A stretch of 64,000 nucleotides of DNA from the NCBI GenBank assembly GCA_002749535.1, contig MZZL01000033.1, positions 62,001 to 126,000 on the forward strand. The letters are read 5' to 3'. Source of the DNA: Apophysomyces variabilis. Taxonomy: Eukaryota > Mucoromycota > Mucoromycetes > Mucorales > Mucoraceae. The position numbers and the translations under genes are program-made. Within the stretch, counting starts at the first letter, position 1. Every line of letters starts with the position of its first letter. Shown here in pieces: positions 34,131-47,401 of the stretch. Under the pieces are notes generated by a model. That model saw only the letters and a list, made by a program, of their open reading frames with translations. It was not told where the DNA came from and did not search any database.

Positions 34131-37128
34131 CTATGATTTCTTGTCCATGAAGTCGTAAAATGCTTTTTGTGGTAACTCCACGTTCCCTAAAAACCACGGA
34201 AGAATGGTACATGAGCTCGTTACTCAGAATGTGTGACCCGCACTTACCAATCATCTTCATTCTTTTTTTACCCTCCTTTTGTTTCTGTAACAGTTTCATT
34301 TTGCGAGAAACATCACCACCGTACTAAAATTATCCGAGGGATTCTTAAGTATCATTCTGAAAGAAACCAGAATACAAAAAGACTTACGCATTTGGCTGTA
34401 ACATTTTTCCGTAACGCAGAAATCCTACGAAATCATAAAATTTAAGCTTTTGTTGATTCTCACATGGCTTAATTTACGTCTCCCTGGCTACAATTTTGCT
34501 TCCTAGGGCAGTCTGGATCACCACATCGAACAATTGACGCTGAATAACACCTTTTAACCTTTTGACCCAGTCACGTCCCACCTCCTCCACTTGGCATCGA
34601 TGGAGAATAACCGAGAGGGCATCCACAGGCTTAGAATTGAGCAATACCGTCATCTGACACAGTACTCAGTTTCGTACTTGGCAGCTTCCGACTTACCTTC
34701 ACCAAATCACTGTCTTCATAACCTGCATCTTCGTAATCAAACGTAGCATAGCCTGAAGAGCGGCTTTTCAATTCGTCGTAAAAGTCTTGTACCACTTCTG
34801 CCAGGGGTAATATATATTTCATCATCACTCGCTTTTCATCGACATAGACATAGTCACGTTGTTCCCCACGGCGACTCTAAAAAGATACGTTAAATGATAG
34901 TGACTGCAAGGAGTAATTGGCCTTACCCCACAAAGCTCAATCATTTTTCCCATATAATCCTATAAAAGAAACAAGTTATCACTGAAGCATTTCAATGGTA
35001 GTATAACCTACCTCCGGGAATATCATGGTAGCCAAGACCATAGGCTCTTGAAGCTTCGCTACCTTGAAGGCTCGTTCTTCGGAGTCTGGAAACTCTGCCG
35101 GATTTCGTATGATCCTCGTGGCCCCGTCCTTGTAAACAACTTCAAGCAACTAAGTGATACATCCATAATTTTCTCATTATTATACCTCTATAAGGGACCG
35201 TGGGCTGTGTCACAATTATATTTGCATCGTATTCCTACATTCGCGTCAAAATAAGCCAGATGATCAGAATTAAGACTCACGTTCTCTAATCGTTGCCGGA
35301 ATACATCCATATGCAATGTACCAAGAAAACCAAGACGCCAGCCTTGACCCAATGCATGACTGAAATAGTGATGCCAATATTCAATACAAAAGTGCAATCG
35401 TAACTGTAATTACCTTGTTTCTTTGTGAACACTAACACTAGCATCGTTGATAGTGAGCTTTTTTATGGAGTCATCCAGTCTCTTGAAATCGTTTGTATCC
35501 ACGGGGAAAATACCCGCAAAAACCTGACATAAGAGTCAGTAATCATTCTGTTAGGCTAATTATTTGTTACCATTGACTGCGCGGGTTGAAATCCAGGAAG
35601 GATCTCGACGTTTTGATTAAGGTGGTAGAACGTGTCACCGATGTGTGCTTCAGTTGCACTCTTCATTCCACAGACTATGTATCCCACTTGACCAGCATGC
35701 CTTTGTAGAACGTTAGGTGCTACACTGTCATAAAGAGAACTTACATATAACCAGTCGGAACTTGCTCGGGGTGCATGATTCCAACCTACGTACAATATTG
35801 ATTTGCTGTTTATTCCCTTAATTGTTAATATACCTCTGTCACTTCGTATTTTGTGTCCGAATGTGCTGACACGATCTTGTCACCTGCCTGAAGATTAGAG
35901 GTACGGATAAATTGCATTTTATCTTTTACCTTTCCGTAATGTACCGTCCACAACACCTAGCATACATACAACACCTACATATTTGTCATACCAAGAATCG
36001 AAAAGCAGCGCACGAAAAGGCTTAGAAATAGAGCCGGTGGGACTATGTATGGCATATTGAGTGCATCTTCTTTTCTCAAGTTATCCTCCTGAAATACCAT
36101 GGTATATTTTCTATGACACTCGGTAATACTGAATCAATGTTGATACCAGATTTTGCCGAGATGCTGAGGATGGATGACGTATCGAGTTCGAATGTGCTTT
36201 CAATTTGCTTCTTGACGCGCTCTGGTTCCGCACCAGGCAGATCAATCTGGACAAGGACCGGTTCCGGTTAAGCAATGTCATGTACGCTCCGATATCGTGT
36301 TGTTTACTTTGTTTAAAACAGGAATAATATGCAATCCTTCTCCAAAGGCAAGATAAAAGTTAGCCACCGTCTGTGCCTGGATGCCTTGAGCCGCGTCCAC
36401 AAGTAACAATGTGCCTTGGCAGGCTGCGAGGGAACGAGAAACTTCGTAGCTGAAATCCACGTGGCCCTGCGTTTTTTATTAGATTCCATTAGCATCAACC
36501 ATTAAAAAATGGTAGCAATAGCTTTTACTCACAGGCGTGTCAATCAAATTAAGTAAATACTCTCTGCCTTTATATTTATAAAACATGGATACAGTCTAAA
36601 CGCTATTAGGAAAGCATGGTTTCAAGTGTTCCTTACCTGAGCCTTGACAGTGATGCCTCGTTCTCTTTCAACTTTGAGTTTATCCAAGACTTGTTTATTC
36701 GATCCTCGCGAGGATATGGTGTTTGTCAATTCGAGAAGCCTAATTATCACGTTATGAGAGCTTGCGAGGCAGCCTAGGCATATTACCTGTCAGCCAAAGT
36801 ACTTTTGCCATGGTCTACACACGCAATTAGTTACAGTTCTTTTTGCATTCAACCATTGAATGACAACAGCTACCAATGTGCGCAATAATACTGAAATTTC
36901 GAATGTTCTCGGCTGGAAATTCTCTCAGATCGATGGTTTTTGCTGGATCGGCGGCTTTTAATTTCTAATGATTACCATGCTTCGGATTTAACACCACTTG
37001 AGATCTACTTCCCCTTATCTTACTTCGGTTGTGCTTTTGGAATTCCACCGTACCGACACCAATGAACGTGCAACAGGTCGTGAAATGGGCCGGACATGGC
37101 AGGCTTGCAACCAAGTCAGACGCCACAT
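34131..37128 (-). CDS. GUF1: mitochondrial LepA/EF4-type GTPase Guf1
   Basis: Guf1 is the mitochondrial homologue of bacterial elongation factor 4 (LepA), a ribosome-dependent GTPase that supports translation under stress. The start at 37128 gives an Arg-rich presequence ([20 protein letters not shown]) typical of matrix import. The GTPase begins [20 protein letters not shown]. The switch region has [11 protein letters not shown], and the NKxD motif crosses an intron as [19 protein letters not shown]. Domain-specific segments include [20 protein letters not shown] and [15 protein letters not shown]. The LepA-specific C-terminus has [36 protein letters not shown] and ends [13 protein letters not shown]. 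More than ten introns are present. Confidence 0.94.
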
Positions 37129-37208
37129 TTGCGTACTCTACTAATTGAACAAAAATTTACTCTGCTTTAAAAATACTGCTTATTGAATGGCTTGTTACGC
37201 TACCCTAA

Positions 37209-37340
37209 ATAAATTTTGTGTCCAAAGAAAGGGTCAAGTTTGTGCTAGAAACAATACCAATATGCGTTATTACCAGATCGCTTATACGAAAACCATATCT
37301 TATTACATGAACTTGATCTTCCAGTGGACGCAAAATTCAT
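37209..37340. mobile_element. MITE-like element, copy 2
   Basis: This 132-bp element has the same terminal inverted repeats as 331-463. Left end ATAAATTTTGTGTCCA matches the reversed right end ATGAATTTTGCGTCCA at 14 of 16 positions, and both continue to GTCAAGTT or ATCAAGTT. Internal words shared with copy 1 include GTTTG(C/T)GCTA and TTACAT. It lies just upstream of the GUF1 start codon, where it could affect the promoter. Confidence 0.6.
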
Positions 37341-40049
37341 TCAAGTAGCATAGAAAATACATTCATGGTCAGTAAATGATAAACATGAGCTGGATATCAT
37401 TTTATTCACCCGAAAGGTAATTCTGTCCAAAGACAGGTGCCGGCCCCGCACTTGTGTCGGTAAGGGCGGCAAGAGAGACAACGGCATCGTTGAGTGACCG
37501 GTTCGGCTTAACGCACTGCAGAGGACTTGAAACGATGCAATACCTGACGAAGACTTGGAAGCAAAGGAGAATGAATGACACTATACATAAACAGACAGCA
37601 TTTCTTTTTCACTTACCCAGTGGAGTGCAGGGAGCTTACTCACACAACCAAGGTGGTTCGGGATAGAGGTCATACAGGCTAAAGCATACACAAGAGGGCC
37701 ATCAATCAATCATTCTGTACATATAATCAATGCGAAGTACATACGGGGAATGTTTATGAGAACAGAGCCAAAGAGTCAGAAAGGTGTTGTTCCTTCGCTT
37801 TTATATTTTTCCTGTCAACTAGACCAAAAAGTAATGACAGTCATCGATAGGAAATGATGGACGTCTAATCAATGACAATACCCGCACACAGACAAGACAA
37901 CAATTTTCCTTCAATCAATGGACTCAGTCTAATGAAAGGTCTGGAAGACAATGGAACTTCTGCAGAGTAAACGCCCTCTTCACTCGTTTGTATATCACAA
38001 TGAGGCTATTGTACCCATCTCCCTCATTTATGGCATTATAAGGCACAACACTGCAGGCATATTCGTGTAACGCATGGCCAATGCGTAGATCATGCGAAAG
38101 GATGGAATGATATTTTTTATTTACTGAACCGATGCTATTCAGCCAACTCCTTGCAAGACATATCCATAGAATACGCCTTTTTTTGCAGTTCACTCGTTGT
38201 TCATCACTTTCTATTGCAAATGACAATTATCTCCATGAATAGCGCGGGAACATTGACTTAAAGAGACAGTTAGTTCCGGAGATAGAGCTGGTTCACATAG
38301 GACATGTGAGCTTCTATTCGAATATGATGCACAGTTTCTGCTTGGTAAAGGTTGCGTACCAGAACTAAACGCGCTTTTGTAAGTTCGGATTGTCTATCAA
38401 TTCAGTATACTTAGAGTTGGACTGATAGACATCATTGCTTCTAACAGTAAAAACGTTGTGATACCAGTCGCCTCGAGTTAGTACCTTGATCTTAGTACCC
38501 AACCTTCTGTGAAGGCCTATATTCACGCATTTAGTATCAAAAGAGACGATTCGCGGTCAACGGTGTGATACCGCATTGAACCCATTATTTTCTTTGTCTC
38601 TCTTTTCGGCCAAAGGACAACCTTGCTGATATATGCACACCCGATCACAGGATCCGACCATTATACAACTGTACAAAGATGCGTCGGCCTGGTGTCTTTT
38701 GATTCCTGTTTTCAAACAAGATCCCTCTTTATTAGTTGAGACTGAGCTGTTGGTGTCAAGTTATCAACTGGTAATTGGACAGTAAGTATTGTGAGGCCGG
38801 AATTTAGTCTTTGAAAGAGATGTATCCCCATTTTTAGTAGAAAACCTGGTGACAGATAAAAGGTGTACTTTGCTCCACTCTAACCTTACTGTAAGTTGAC
38901 AAGTCGTCAAAACAAAGAACCATCACCTTCCTGTCTTCCAGAAACACCATGTATTATGAAGCAACCATTCCTTAAATTGACGACTTCACCCGTTTAATTG
39001 ATGGAACGCATCTCAGAAGCGACTAGTGGCTGTAGGAGGTGAAGGGGCCATCACGTAAAACATGGACATTGTGTGGAAGCTGGAGAAGTATACCAACAAA
39101 GGGACAGATACCGGAAGATGTATCCACAAAAATGTCTTAGGGCCCTTGTATGTAATAGTATCCTATATATCGTGAATCAGAAGGGCATAAACGTTAGGCC
39201 CCGATCCGCTAGAAGAAGATCGAGAAAACAAATCAAGGAAAGATGCAAGCATTACGAAACTCCACGATTTCATAATAAGTGCACTGTGCGAATAGTCTAT
39301 GTATACGAAGGCTACTACTGTATTATGTATCATAAAGCATCGTATACTAACCAAAAGTGCGAAGAAAGGATATTTACCATAAAAAGTACAAACTGTTGGA
39401 AGCGCTAGTGCTGTTATACCCAACAGAAACTGCAGATTGGGCTAATGTCGGCACAAGTACTGCTTGTCCTGGAACGACAAACCTGTACGAGAGATCAGCA
39501 GCCATTTGCAATGCCTTGGCCGAGTGCAACAATATTGTTGTAGCATTCTGCTAAAGCATGACTTAACGGCAAACAAGAATAAGAATATGGAAGAAGTATT
39601 TCAGGACATTGGCCTGCTAGAAAGCGACTACCGTAAGTTCTTATGTAAAGATATGGATATCCACCCGCGTACATTTTGTATTTCGTCCTCTTCAAGCATC
39701 TCTCAATCTGCGGATATTAAAATCTTATGCTCAGGATCGTCACCTATGATTGTTTCGGGAAACAGTATTATCTGTGCACAACAAACATATACGTTGCCAA
39801 GTTGTACAGATATTCGATTGTATTCCAAGCTGTTCTTGGTGGATTAACCTCAGAGCACTATACTGCTTATTTTCTGGCCCTCTTCGAAATGTAGAGCACG
39901 CAATTGCAAAAGCTCGATCGGAGCTGTGATTAGATTGGACTTATCGTAGACTTCTCCTAGGCCCAAAGAAATAGATTCTTAAATGCCTACAAAAGAAGAC
40001 AGGGAAAGACAACAGAGAAAAATATAGTAAAGGACGCTATCGTCATCTT
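37341..40049. other. gene-poor region
   Basis: No intact gene is recognised in 2.7 kb. Frames at 37924-38226 (-), 39073-39408 (+) and 39464-39847 (+) have protein-like stretches but no domain I can name. Given the retroelement-like fragment that follows, parts may be decayed mobile DNA. Confidence 0.35.
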
Positions 40050-40790
40050 CACCATGTAAGTGCTTTGCAAGTCGTAGCGTATTGTCTTCTCACATATCGC
40101 GCTGTAGGCCTGAAATGTTTCACGATCTGGATCATCCTACTGATATAGCCGAGTCTAAGGCTGCATCTTGCCATTACTTTGTATGGTCTTGCCCAAGAGC
40201 TGTCGCAAACAACACAAGTTGAAATGCACCTTCCTTGTTGGAGAAACTGCATTGCACTCACTTGTGTCCAAAAGCGAATATCTGGCCAATGGCACGATCT
40301 GGTTAACTATATCTGGACTTGAAATGCTGCTTGAGGCGTTGGGAGCACACGGCACACGCCATATTGGCATTCCACGTTGGCCAGTCCTTCTTCCTTATAC
40401 CATTCGTAGCACAATAACTCCTGTTTCTTCTTATAAGCTAATGTGCTGTTCTTTGTTTTTCCTGCTCAAGCAAAATCAGCGTGCGCTCCGAGATATCAGT
40501 TTCTTTCATAGCCTTGCTCACTTGACTTTTGATTGTTCCAGGTGCTTGAACCCTTTCGGTGTTATAAGGCATTTTCTTTTTCTGATTGAACAACTTGTTT
40601 CATTGTTGAGCTATGGATCATTAAAAAGACAAAAAAAAGCAAGACTTTATTATCATTATCTTTTAGAAAGCCAACTATGTTGGTTTCAAACCACTGCGCA
40701 CTCTATCGGGTCACAAAATGTCACCGCCCAGGCTGTAGCAGCGCCATTTTTTTTTCTCGAAAATGCATGAAAGACTGTAGTGACTGTTTA
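40050..40790 (+). pseudogene. possible decayed non-LTR retrotransposon 3' fragment
   Basis: A plus-strand frame from about 40100 reads HPTDIAESKAASCHYFVWSC then PRAV. That resembles the zinc-binding segment (Cys...His...SCP) at the C-terminal end of LINE-type reverse transcriptases. Further coding-like text follows in shifting frames (for example SLVSKSEYLANGTIWLTI), with many stops. No reverse-transcriptase core (a YxDD motif) was found, so the call rests on a short motif. Confidence 0.25.
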
Positions 40791-40855
40791 CGTCGTTGAA
40801 ATGAACGTGCAAAGTTGCACAGCAGTGTGAAAAGCTTTCCAACTTTCAACTCCTC

Positions 40856-43800
40856 ATGTTACGTTTGACTCAGAGAACCGCCATTGCCACTGCTAAGAGG
40901 CAAAAGCTTGCGCCATTGCGTTTCGGAATCCCGAAAACTGCAACTCCATGTGGCCTACAAAGAATACTTTGTTCTCCTCACACTGGTACAGTGTCAAAGA
41001 CAGCTCTAATATGCGTGAGCAAACGGTTTTACAACGGTACGTGATACTGATGGCTATAGCTCAATAATTAAAGGAAACGCATAGGCGCTCAAGGGGGGTT
41101 TCGATTATCGCCTGAACAGCAGCAGCAACAGAAGCCGTTGGAGCAATTTGTAAGCTTGTTTTTTTTAAAAAACTATCTTAGCGATATCACATTGACGGGT
41201 AGATGACAGGGCATTGATCTCACAGCCATGGCAGAAAAAGGCAAATTGGGTAAGAAGCACCTTTCTGGAGTATTCTATGACGGAGTTTAATACCTATTTT
41301 CTCCCGTTTAATGGCAGATCCTGTTATCGGACGTACGTTCGTTTTCGAACAAAGAAAAATGACCCCGTACATAAACCATCTAATATCAATTTTTTCGCAG
41401 GTGATGAGGAAATTAGGCGTACATTAGAAGGTAATGATAGGAAGAGACAATTTTAGATAATGACTATATTACGTTAGTGTAAGCAAAGCTTCAATTGCAA
41501 TTGTACAGGTTTGACAAGCATAATCTAGACTGGCTCGTCGCACAAAAAACAATCCAGTCCTGATTGGTGAAGCTGGGTAAGCTTTTACAATAGACCCCGA
41601 TATACGATGGAAACTAATACTTGCTTATTCCAAGTGTGGGTAAAACAGCTATCGCAGAGGTAGGTTACCACTACACTTCAACTGTTTGGCTTAAATAGCG
41701 TCCTCAAATTTTTGCTATAGGGTCTTGCTCAGCGTATTGTGGCAAACGAAGTACCAGAATCAATTCAAGGCCGACGTGTGATTGCCTTGGATCTTGGGGT
41801 AAGTTATATCAGAAACTCATTATCAATTTCTAAAGTATTTCTGTGCTAGAGCTTGGTTGCTGGAGCCAAATACCGGTGGGTATAAATACAGTCAATGGTT
41901 GAAACGTAAATAACACTTCTCTGTCAGTGGCGAATTTGAGGATAGGCTTAAAGGAGTTCTAAAGGATGTGACAGAAGCGGAGGGGAAAATAATTTTATTC
42001 ATCGATGAGATCCATAATTTGCTTGGACTTGGAAAGTCGGAAGGGGCGATGGATGCAGGAAATTTATTGAAACCGGCACTAGCGAGAGGGCAACTTCGTT
42101 GCGTTGGAGCTACAACAATTGACGAATATCGCAAGTATATCTTGCAGGACCCTGCATTAGCGCGACGCTTCCAGCAAGTTATGGTCGACGAACCTACTGT
42201 GCAAGACACAATCTCAATCCTCAGAGGTTTAAAAGAACGTTACGAAGTACACCACGGCGTGCGTATTGCTGATTCAGCACTGGTCGCTGCCGCTATGCAC
42301 TCCCATCGATATATCACGGACAGGTTTCTTCCCGATAAGGCTATTGACCTAGTAGACGAGGCATGCTCAAAATTGAGGCTTCAGCAGGAAAGCAAACCGG
42401 AAGCTTTGGAAATTTTGGATCGGCAGATCATGACGATGCAGATTGAACTGGAATCACTTCGTAAAGAATCCGATATACTCTCCATCGAAAGAAGGACGAA
42501 ACTTGAATCTGAGCTCCGGGAAAAGCAAAGTGAAAGTCAGCGATTGACCGCTGTCTGGAACGAGGAACGGCAGAAACTGGAGGAGATCAAGAAGGTCAAG
42601 GAAGACCTTGAGCAGGCGCGCGTTGACCTGGAGGCTGCTCAACGAGCAGGAAACTTTCAACGTGCATCAGAGCTACGTTACGGCACCATTCCGAATCTCG
42701 AGAAGAAGTTACCTAAAGATAATCCAGATGAAGATAACCCCGATTCCTTCGTGCATGAACGTGTCACATCCGATGATATTGCCAGGGTAGTGTCACGCAT
42801 GACAGGCATTCCCGTCAGAAACTTGATGAGGGGTGAACGTGAGAAGCTGCTACATATGGAGGATGTCTTGCGACGAAGAGTCATCGGTCAAGACGAAGCA
42901 ATTACCGCTGTAGCAGAGGCAGTACGACTTAGTCGTGCTGGTCTTCAAAATCCATCTAGACCAATTGCATCGTTTTTGTTTCTAGGACCAACAGGTGTCG
43001 GAAAGACAGAGCTTTGCAAAACCATAGCTCAGTTCTTGTTTGATACTGAGAATGCTATCGTTCGTATCGACATGTCTGAATACATGGAAAAGTTTTCCGT
43101 GAGTCGGTTGATTGGCTCACCTCCAGGATACGTTGGACATGAAGAGGGGGGCGAACTGACAGAAGCTGTTCGTCGAAAACCATATGCGGTTATCCTATTA
43201 GATGAGATGGAAAAGGCTCATCGTGATGGTACGTATAAGGCTGCAAAGTACTTGCTTTGACGAAGATGCCATGTAGTGTCAAACATATTGCTTCAGGTGC
43301 TCGACGATGGTGTTCTTACAGACAGTATGTAACTTCGCGAATGTTGGATTTAACTTACATAAAACAGGCAAAGGAAGAAAAATTGACTTTAAGAACACCC
43401 TGATAATCATGACATCGAACCTGGGTGCTGATTCGCTTGTAGCTGATGTAAACAAGGAAGGAATTAGTCCACGAGCCAGAGAGAGTGTCATGGATGCTGT
43501 ACGGTACGCATTCGCTCCAGAATTTATTAACCGCATTGACGAGATGGTAAGTGTCCAGAGCATATGACATATGCAATTGTATTGATGCATATCGTAGGTG
43601 GTCTTTAACCGTCTATCTAAAACTGCCTTGCGTGATATTGTGGACGTAAGGCTGCAGGAGGTGGAAGATCGCGTAAACGACAGACGCATTCGATTGGACG
43701 TGGACCCAACCGCTAGAGACTGGTTGAGCGAACGTGGATATGATCCTGCATACGGCGCTCGGCCTTTAAACCGGCTCATTCAGAAGAAATTACTCAATCC

Positions 43801-44008
43801 TTTGGCTCGCTTGCTGATTGATGGAGGTGTTCGAGTGGGAGAAACGGTAAAGGTCCGAGTAGAAAATCTTGAGTCTGGTGAAACAGATCTTGTGGTGCAG
43901 CGTAATCACGAAGAAGGAACTCTTCAACCTACAGAAGACAAAAACCTAGAAAAACATATGGCGCCTGTTGGTGATGAAGAGGAGCTGTCCAATGATAAAT
44001 CTTCTTAA
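40856..44008 (+). CDS. HSP78: mitochondrial AAA+ disaggregase Hsp78 (ClpB family)
   Basis: Hsp78 is the matrix ClpB homologue that rescues aggregated proteins with mitochondrial Hsp70. The first exon encodes an Arg/Lys-rich presequence ([20 protein letters not shown]). A Gln-rich linker and [19 protein letters not shown] lead straight into the first ATPase, so the ClpB N-domain is absent, as in other Hsp78 proteins. NBD1 has [20 protein letters not shown] and [10 protein letters not shown]; a coiled middle domain spans about 42380-42700. NBD2 has [20 protein letters not shown], the pore loop [13 protein letters not shown] and [12 protein letters not shown]. The C-terminal domain has [18 protein letters not shown], followed by an acidic tail. 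At least nine introns occur; the junction near 41430-41530 does not close in frame with plain GT-AG borders. Confidence 0.93.
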
Positions 44009-44596
44009 GCTTTTAGCATTTACGAGGGTAATCTGACATGGAAATTGCTATTTGGACGAATTAATACAGAAAAAGAAATGCTGTAATTATGCAACGTCTC
44101 ATTCTTGTAAATGCGAGCATCGTATTTCTAGGGAGATGAGTAGTACAAGCTTTGATAACCACATACCCATATTCATACGTTAGTCTTTATATCTCATATT
44201 TAGAACTCCAGCAAATATTATGAGAATGAAATAGATGTAGCACCTACAGAGTCATTTTCCGCTATTCGATTTGTAAGGCGACACATTGATTGTCAAAGCT
44301 TGTAAAATGCTTTCGACGTGGATTATAGCATATATGCCATATCCCGTCTCTTTCTCTCGCGTTGTGGTAGTAATGACGGCGCAAAGATATGGGATCAGTT
44401 TACTTGCAACTGAGGCCAGGCTAAGGAAAAGATGCAAATTTGAATTTCGCCACTGTCTGTGATAGCCCAATCTCCTTCATAAAGAAAAACAAGGGTCGTT
44501 TCATGACTTTTTAAATGCTCTTTATAAAGAATAACACAGAAACATGCATACAGAGCGAGAGAAAAGGGAAAGGGAAAGGAACCATTCGCTACGCAG
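44009..44596. other. convergent 3' intergenic region
   Basis: This lies between the stop codons of HSP78 (+) and the SURF4-like gene (-). It contains both 3' UTRs; no further gene is recognised. The minus-strand frames at 44252-44622 carry no domain. Confidence 0.4.
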
Positions 44597-45495
44597 TTAG
44601 AACACCTTCTTCTTTTCGTCAATAGAATAGCCTCCGGGGCCAGAGTTCGCTAAGAGCAAGAAACCACCCACTGTTGACAGAGTCTGGAAGAAATCGTACT
44701 TCAAGAAATCACGCTTGTACACGTTGTGCTGAACAGACCAGAAGTTGTTGATAGCAACGTTAAGAACGGAAAGGAAGAGGACGAGGAACATGGCCGACCA
44801 CTTTGCTTTGAATCCAACGGCGACCATAATACAAGCGCATAGGCCAAATAGTGAAACGATGACGCGGATAACAGACCAATCGCCGTGGAACGCCGATCCG
44901 ATAAACAAGAAAATCAACAAAACACGTCCTGCCAGCTGCAGATAAGTGCGACGGTTGCTTTCGGAAATCTGTGGCAGGGCGGCAAACATCTGTTTTCGCT
45001 TTGCCATAGAATCCGACAAAACCATGATCAAACCACCCAAGACTGAAAGGTTACGCAAAAAGAAGGAGAGATTGAAGATCAAGCCATAACCCAATGCTTG
45101 CGCCACCACAACACCCATCAAGCCGTATACTGCAAAATCCTGGTACCGCTTGGCAATGACCAATGCAGAGCCACCAAGCATAACCTGGAAAGAGGAGAAA
45201 GAGGACGACAACCATTCAATCACACTTGTTAAGCCTTCGATGGTATTAGACTTACGATAACGTTTAATGCGAGAAAGAGGTGACTGAGACCTACAGGAAA
45301 GTGTCGTACGTTTTCCATAAAGCGAACCTGTTCTGACCACTGAGTCATAATACGGAGGGGGTCTTCCAAAAAGGTGGCAACGATGAGGAACCTTGCCATG
45401 GCAGGTATGTATGGCTTCAACGGTTGACCAATACGGTCAATAACATCCTCTGCCTTTGAGCTGAATGTCTCCAACTGCTGCTTGATATCTGCCAT
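44597..45495 (-). CDS. ER cargo receptor, SURF4/Erv29 family
   Basis: SURF4/Erv29 packs soluble secretory cargo into COPII vesicles at the ER. Exons 45256-45495 and 44597-45184 sum to 828 nt, 275 residues, close to human SURF4 (269). The N-terminus has MADIKQQLETFSSKAEDVID and RIGQPLKPYIPAMARFLIVA. Multiple membrane segments follow, with conserved FLEDPLRIMTQWSEQ and LLLANSGPGGYSIDEKKKVF at the end. The last four residues, KKVF, fit the KKxx signal for COPI-mediated return to the ER. A single intron splits the gene. Confidence 0.95.
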
Positions 45496-46184
45496 TGCAA
45501 CCACAGCCTGCTTTGTTAAAGTTGAAAAGAAAAAAAGGAAATGAGGCAGGAAAAAAAAAGAGGATTTGGGACATGATTTCTTGTCCTCATTGCTGCAAAT
45601 CAACAGCGCGCTTTCAATTACGCCCAATCAACGACTCCCACACCAATCCAGTTTGCATGCGATCTGTCACTCAAATTCAATCTGAGCGCCTTAAGCTTGA
45701 AAATAGACGGAACCCGCCAATATCTTATTCCAATCAACATCTATTCTTATTGCAACTTCGTTCAAAGTATGGAGTATAGAACAAGTGCGACTGAAAAACT
45801 CAATTAGATCATATGGAATGAGAAAACACCTTTCTAGTTTCAAAAATGCCATTTCTAGTAACCTGCTTAGAATACAAATCTGACATGCAAAAATTTACAA
45901 GCAGTATCTGTCATGCTTTGTGATGTGTAGAATAATACAGGAGTTGATCACAGTACGCAAGGATCTCCCTTCAAAAGGGATGTCCATTTAATATGATTCA
46001 GTGTTTATTTATCTCTCTTTATGCGAGCGAAAATTCAACCCCTCAAATCCATGAGAGCTCCTTTATTAGTAATGTCGCATCATGCTAACTGGAGACATCC
46101 GCTTGAAGTGCAGTGCCCCATCCCGGGTACGTAGAACGCCGCTATTCATTTCATAGAATGGAAGAAACATAGTAATGTTGCTCT
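45496..46184. other. intergenic region
   Basis: This lies upstream of the SURF4-like gene and downstream of the mutarotase, both on the minus strand. It should hold the SURF4 promoter near 45500-45700. The plus-strand frame at 45495-45779 overlaps that promoter and has no domain. Nothing else was recognised. Confidence 0.4.
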
Positions 46185-47401
46185 TTATTGATGCGCGTCT
46201 AGCACAGTCAAGATTTGTCCGCCTGTCCAGCTCTGACCACCACCCAATTTGACCCAGTCCGCCACAGATCCTGCTTCAACACATATCATCTCTGGATATT
46301 CCTCGTCACCGAAATCGCCCATCGATTTCGCCTTGTCAACCCATGGATTCCATACGACTAAAACACGGGTGTAAATCTCTGTCTTCTTCATTTATCGCGT
46401 GTGGATAAGCGTTACCAATATCTTTCAAATTCATTTTTTGAATGCCGATAGTCGCATTTCCGGTATGGATGGTGAGCTGGTCTGGTACATCACAATACAC
46501 ACGATCCACCTCGGATGTCACTGTCACTTTTTCGTTTGTCTCCACCTGTTTACCACCCTGAACCTTATCATGGTAGATACGTGATGTCAATCCTTCCACG
46601 CTAACTTTCGCAATGTCCTATTCTCCAAATACTTGAGCACGTGCCCACATTCACCCTTTTTGTAAAAGCTACAATAGATAAAGAAACACCGCTTACAGGC
46701 ACTTTGAAGTATGTGTGAAGCAACGTGTTGAATTCAAACGTGTCTTCATCTTCATTCTTTAACACAAGTACTGTCTTGAGTGACTTGGCTGTTAATGTTA
46801 CGGTATATGTGAGACGGAATGAATGTGGCCAGCTACTTCTTTGCTGCTGAGTCAACTGAGTGTCCTTCAAGGCTGGGCAAAAGAAAACCTCAGATGAGAG
46901 AACGTTCTGAAAATGATAAGACACACCAACGTACCAAACCGGACAGACACTTCGTCATTATCAGCGATCAGTCCAAGATAGTCCCAATAATTATTTCGTG
47001 CAAATCCTGCGGGAAATAGACGTGGTGAGAAACTAAGTCAGATAACTCCTCTCGGTGCAATACCATGCTGAGGCAGTGAGATCTTTTCTTTTGTGCCAAA
47101 GATAGGAAAGACAAGAGGAATGCCACCACGAATAGCCTTGGTCCCGTCACGTACAGCTTCTTTACTGCGTAGAAAATAATTAGAGTACAAGTTCCATTTT
47201 GCATAACATCCTTTCCTTCTCACCTTACAAAAAGACGTTCCACCTTATCCACTGTCCAGCTGGTCACCGTGGCACCTTTAGATGGGATAAATAAGATACC
47301 ATTTCAATACAAAACCAATTCGTACCATAGATAGAAACTACGGCCGTAGCGCCAGAAGGATGTTCCAAATAAACGACCTTATCTGACTCTTGTGCAGGCA
47401 T
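46185..47401 (-). CDS. glucose-6-phosphate 1-epimerase (hexose-6-phosphate mutarotase)
   Basis: The enzyme interconverts alpha and beta anomers of hexose-6-phosphates in the cytosol, feeding glycolysis and the pentose-phosphate route. It belongs to the aldose 1-epimerase-like fold, YMR099C group. The start is MPAQESDKVVYLEHPSGATA, followed across introns by YGATVTSWTVDK and the signature KAIRGGIPLVFPIFG and LPQHGIAPR (catalytic His). Later come SFRLTYTVTLTAKSL, FEFNTLLHTYFKV and the family's C-terminal block VVWNPWVDKAKSMGDFGDEE with EMICVEAGSV. It ends TGGQILTVLDAHQ. The NLKDI-VVWNPW junction closes in frame. Identity is secure; a few internal borders were not measured. Confidence 0.92.

Noticed and set aside
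37430..37560. GC-richer stretch considered as a possible tRNA or small RNA gene
   Set aside because: No convincing cloverleaf or B-box was found when read by eye.
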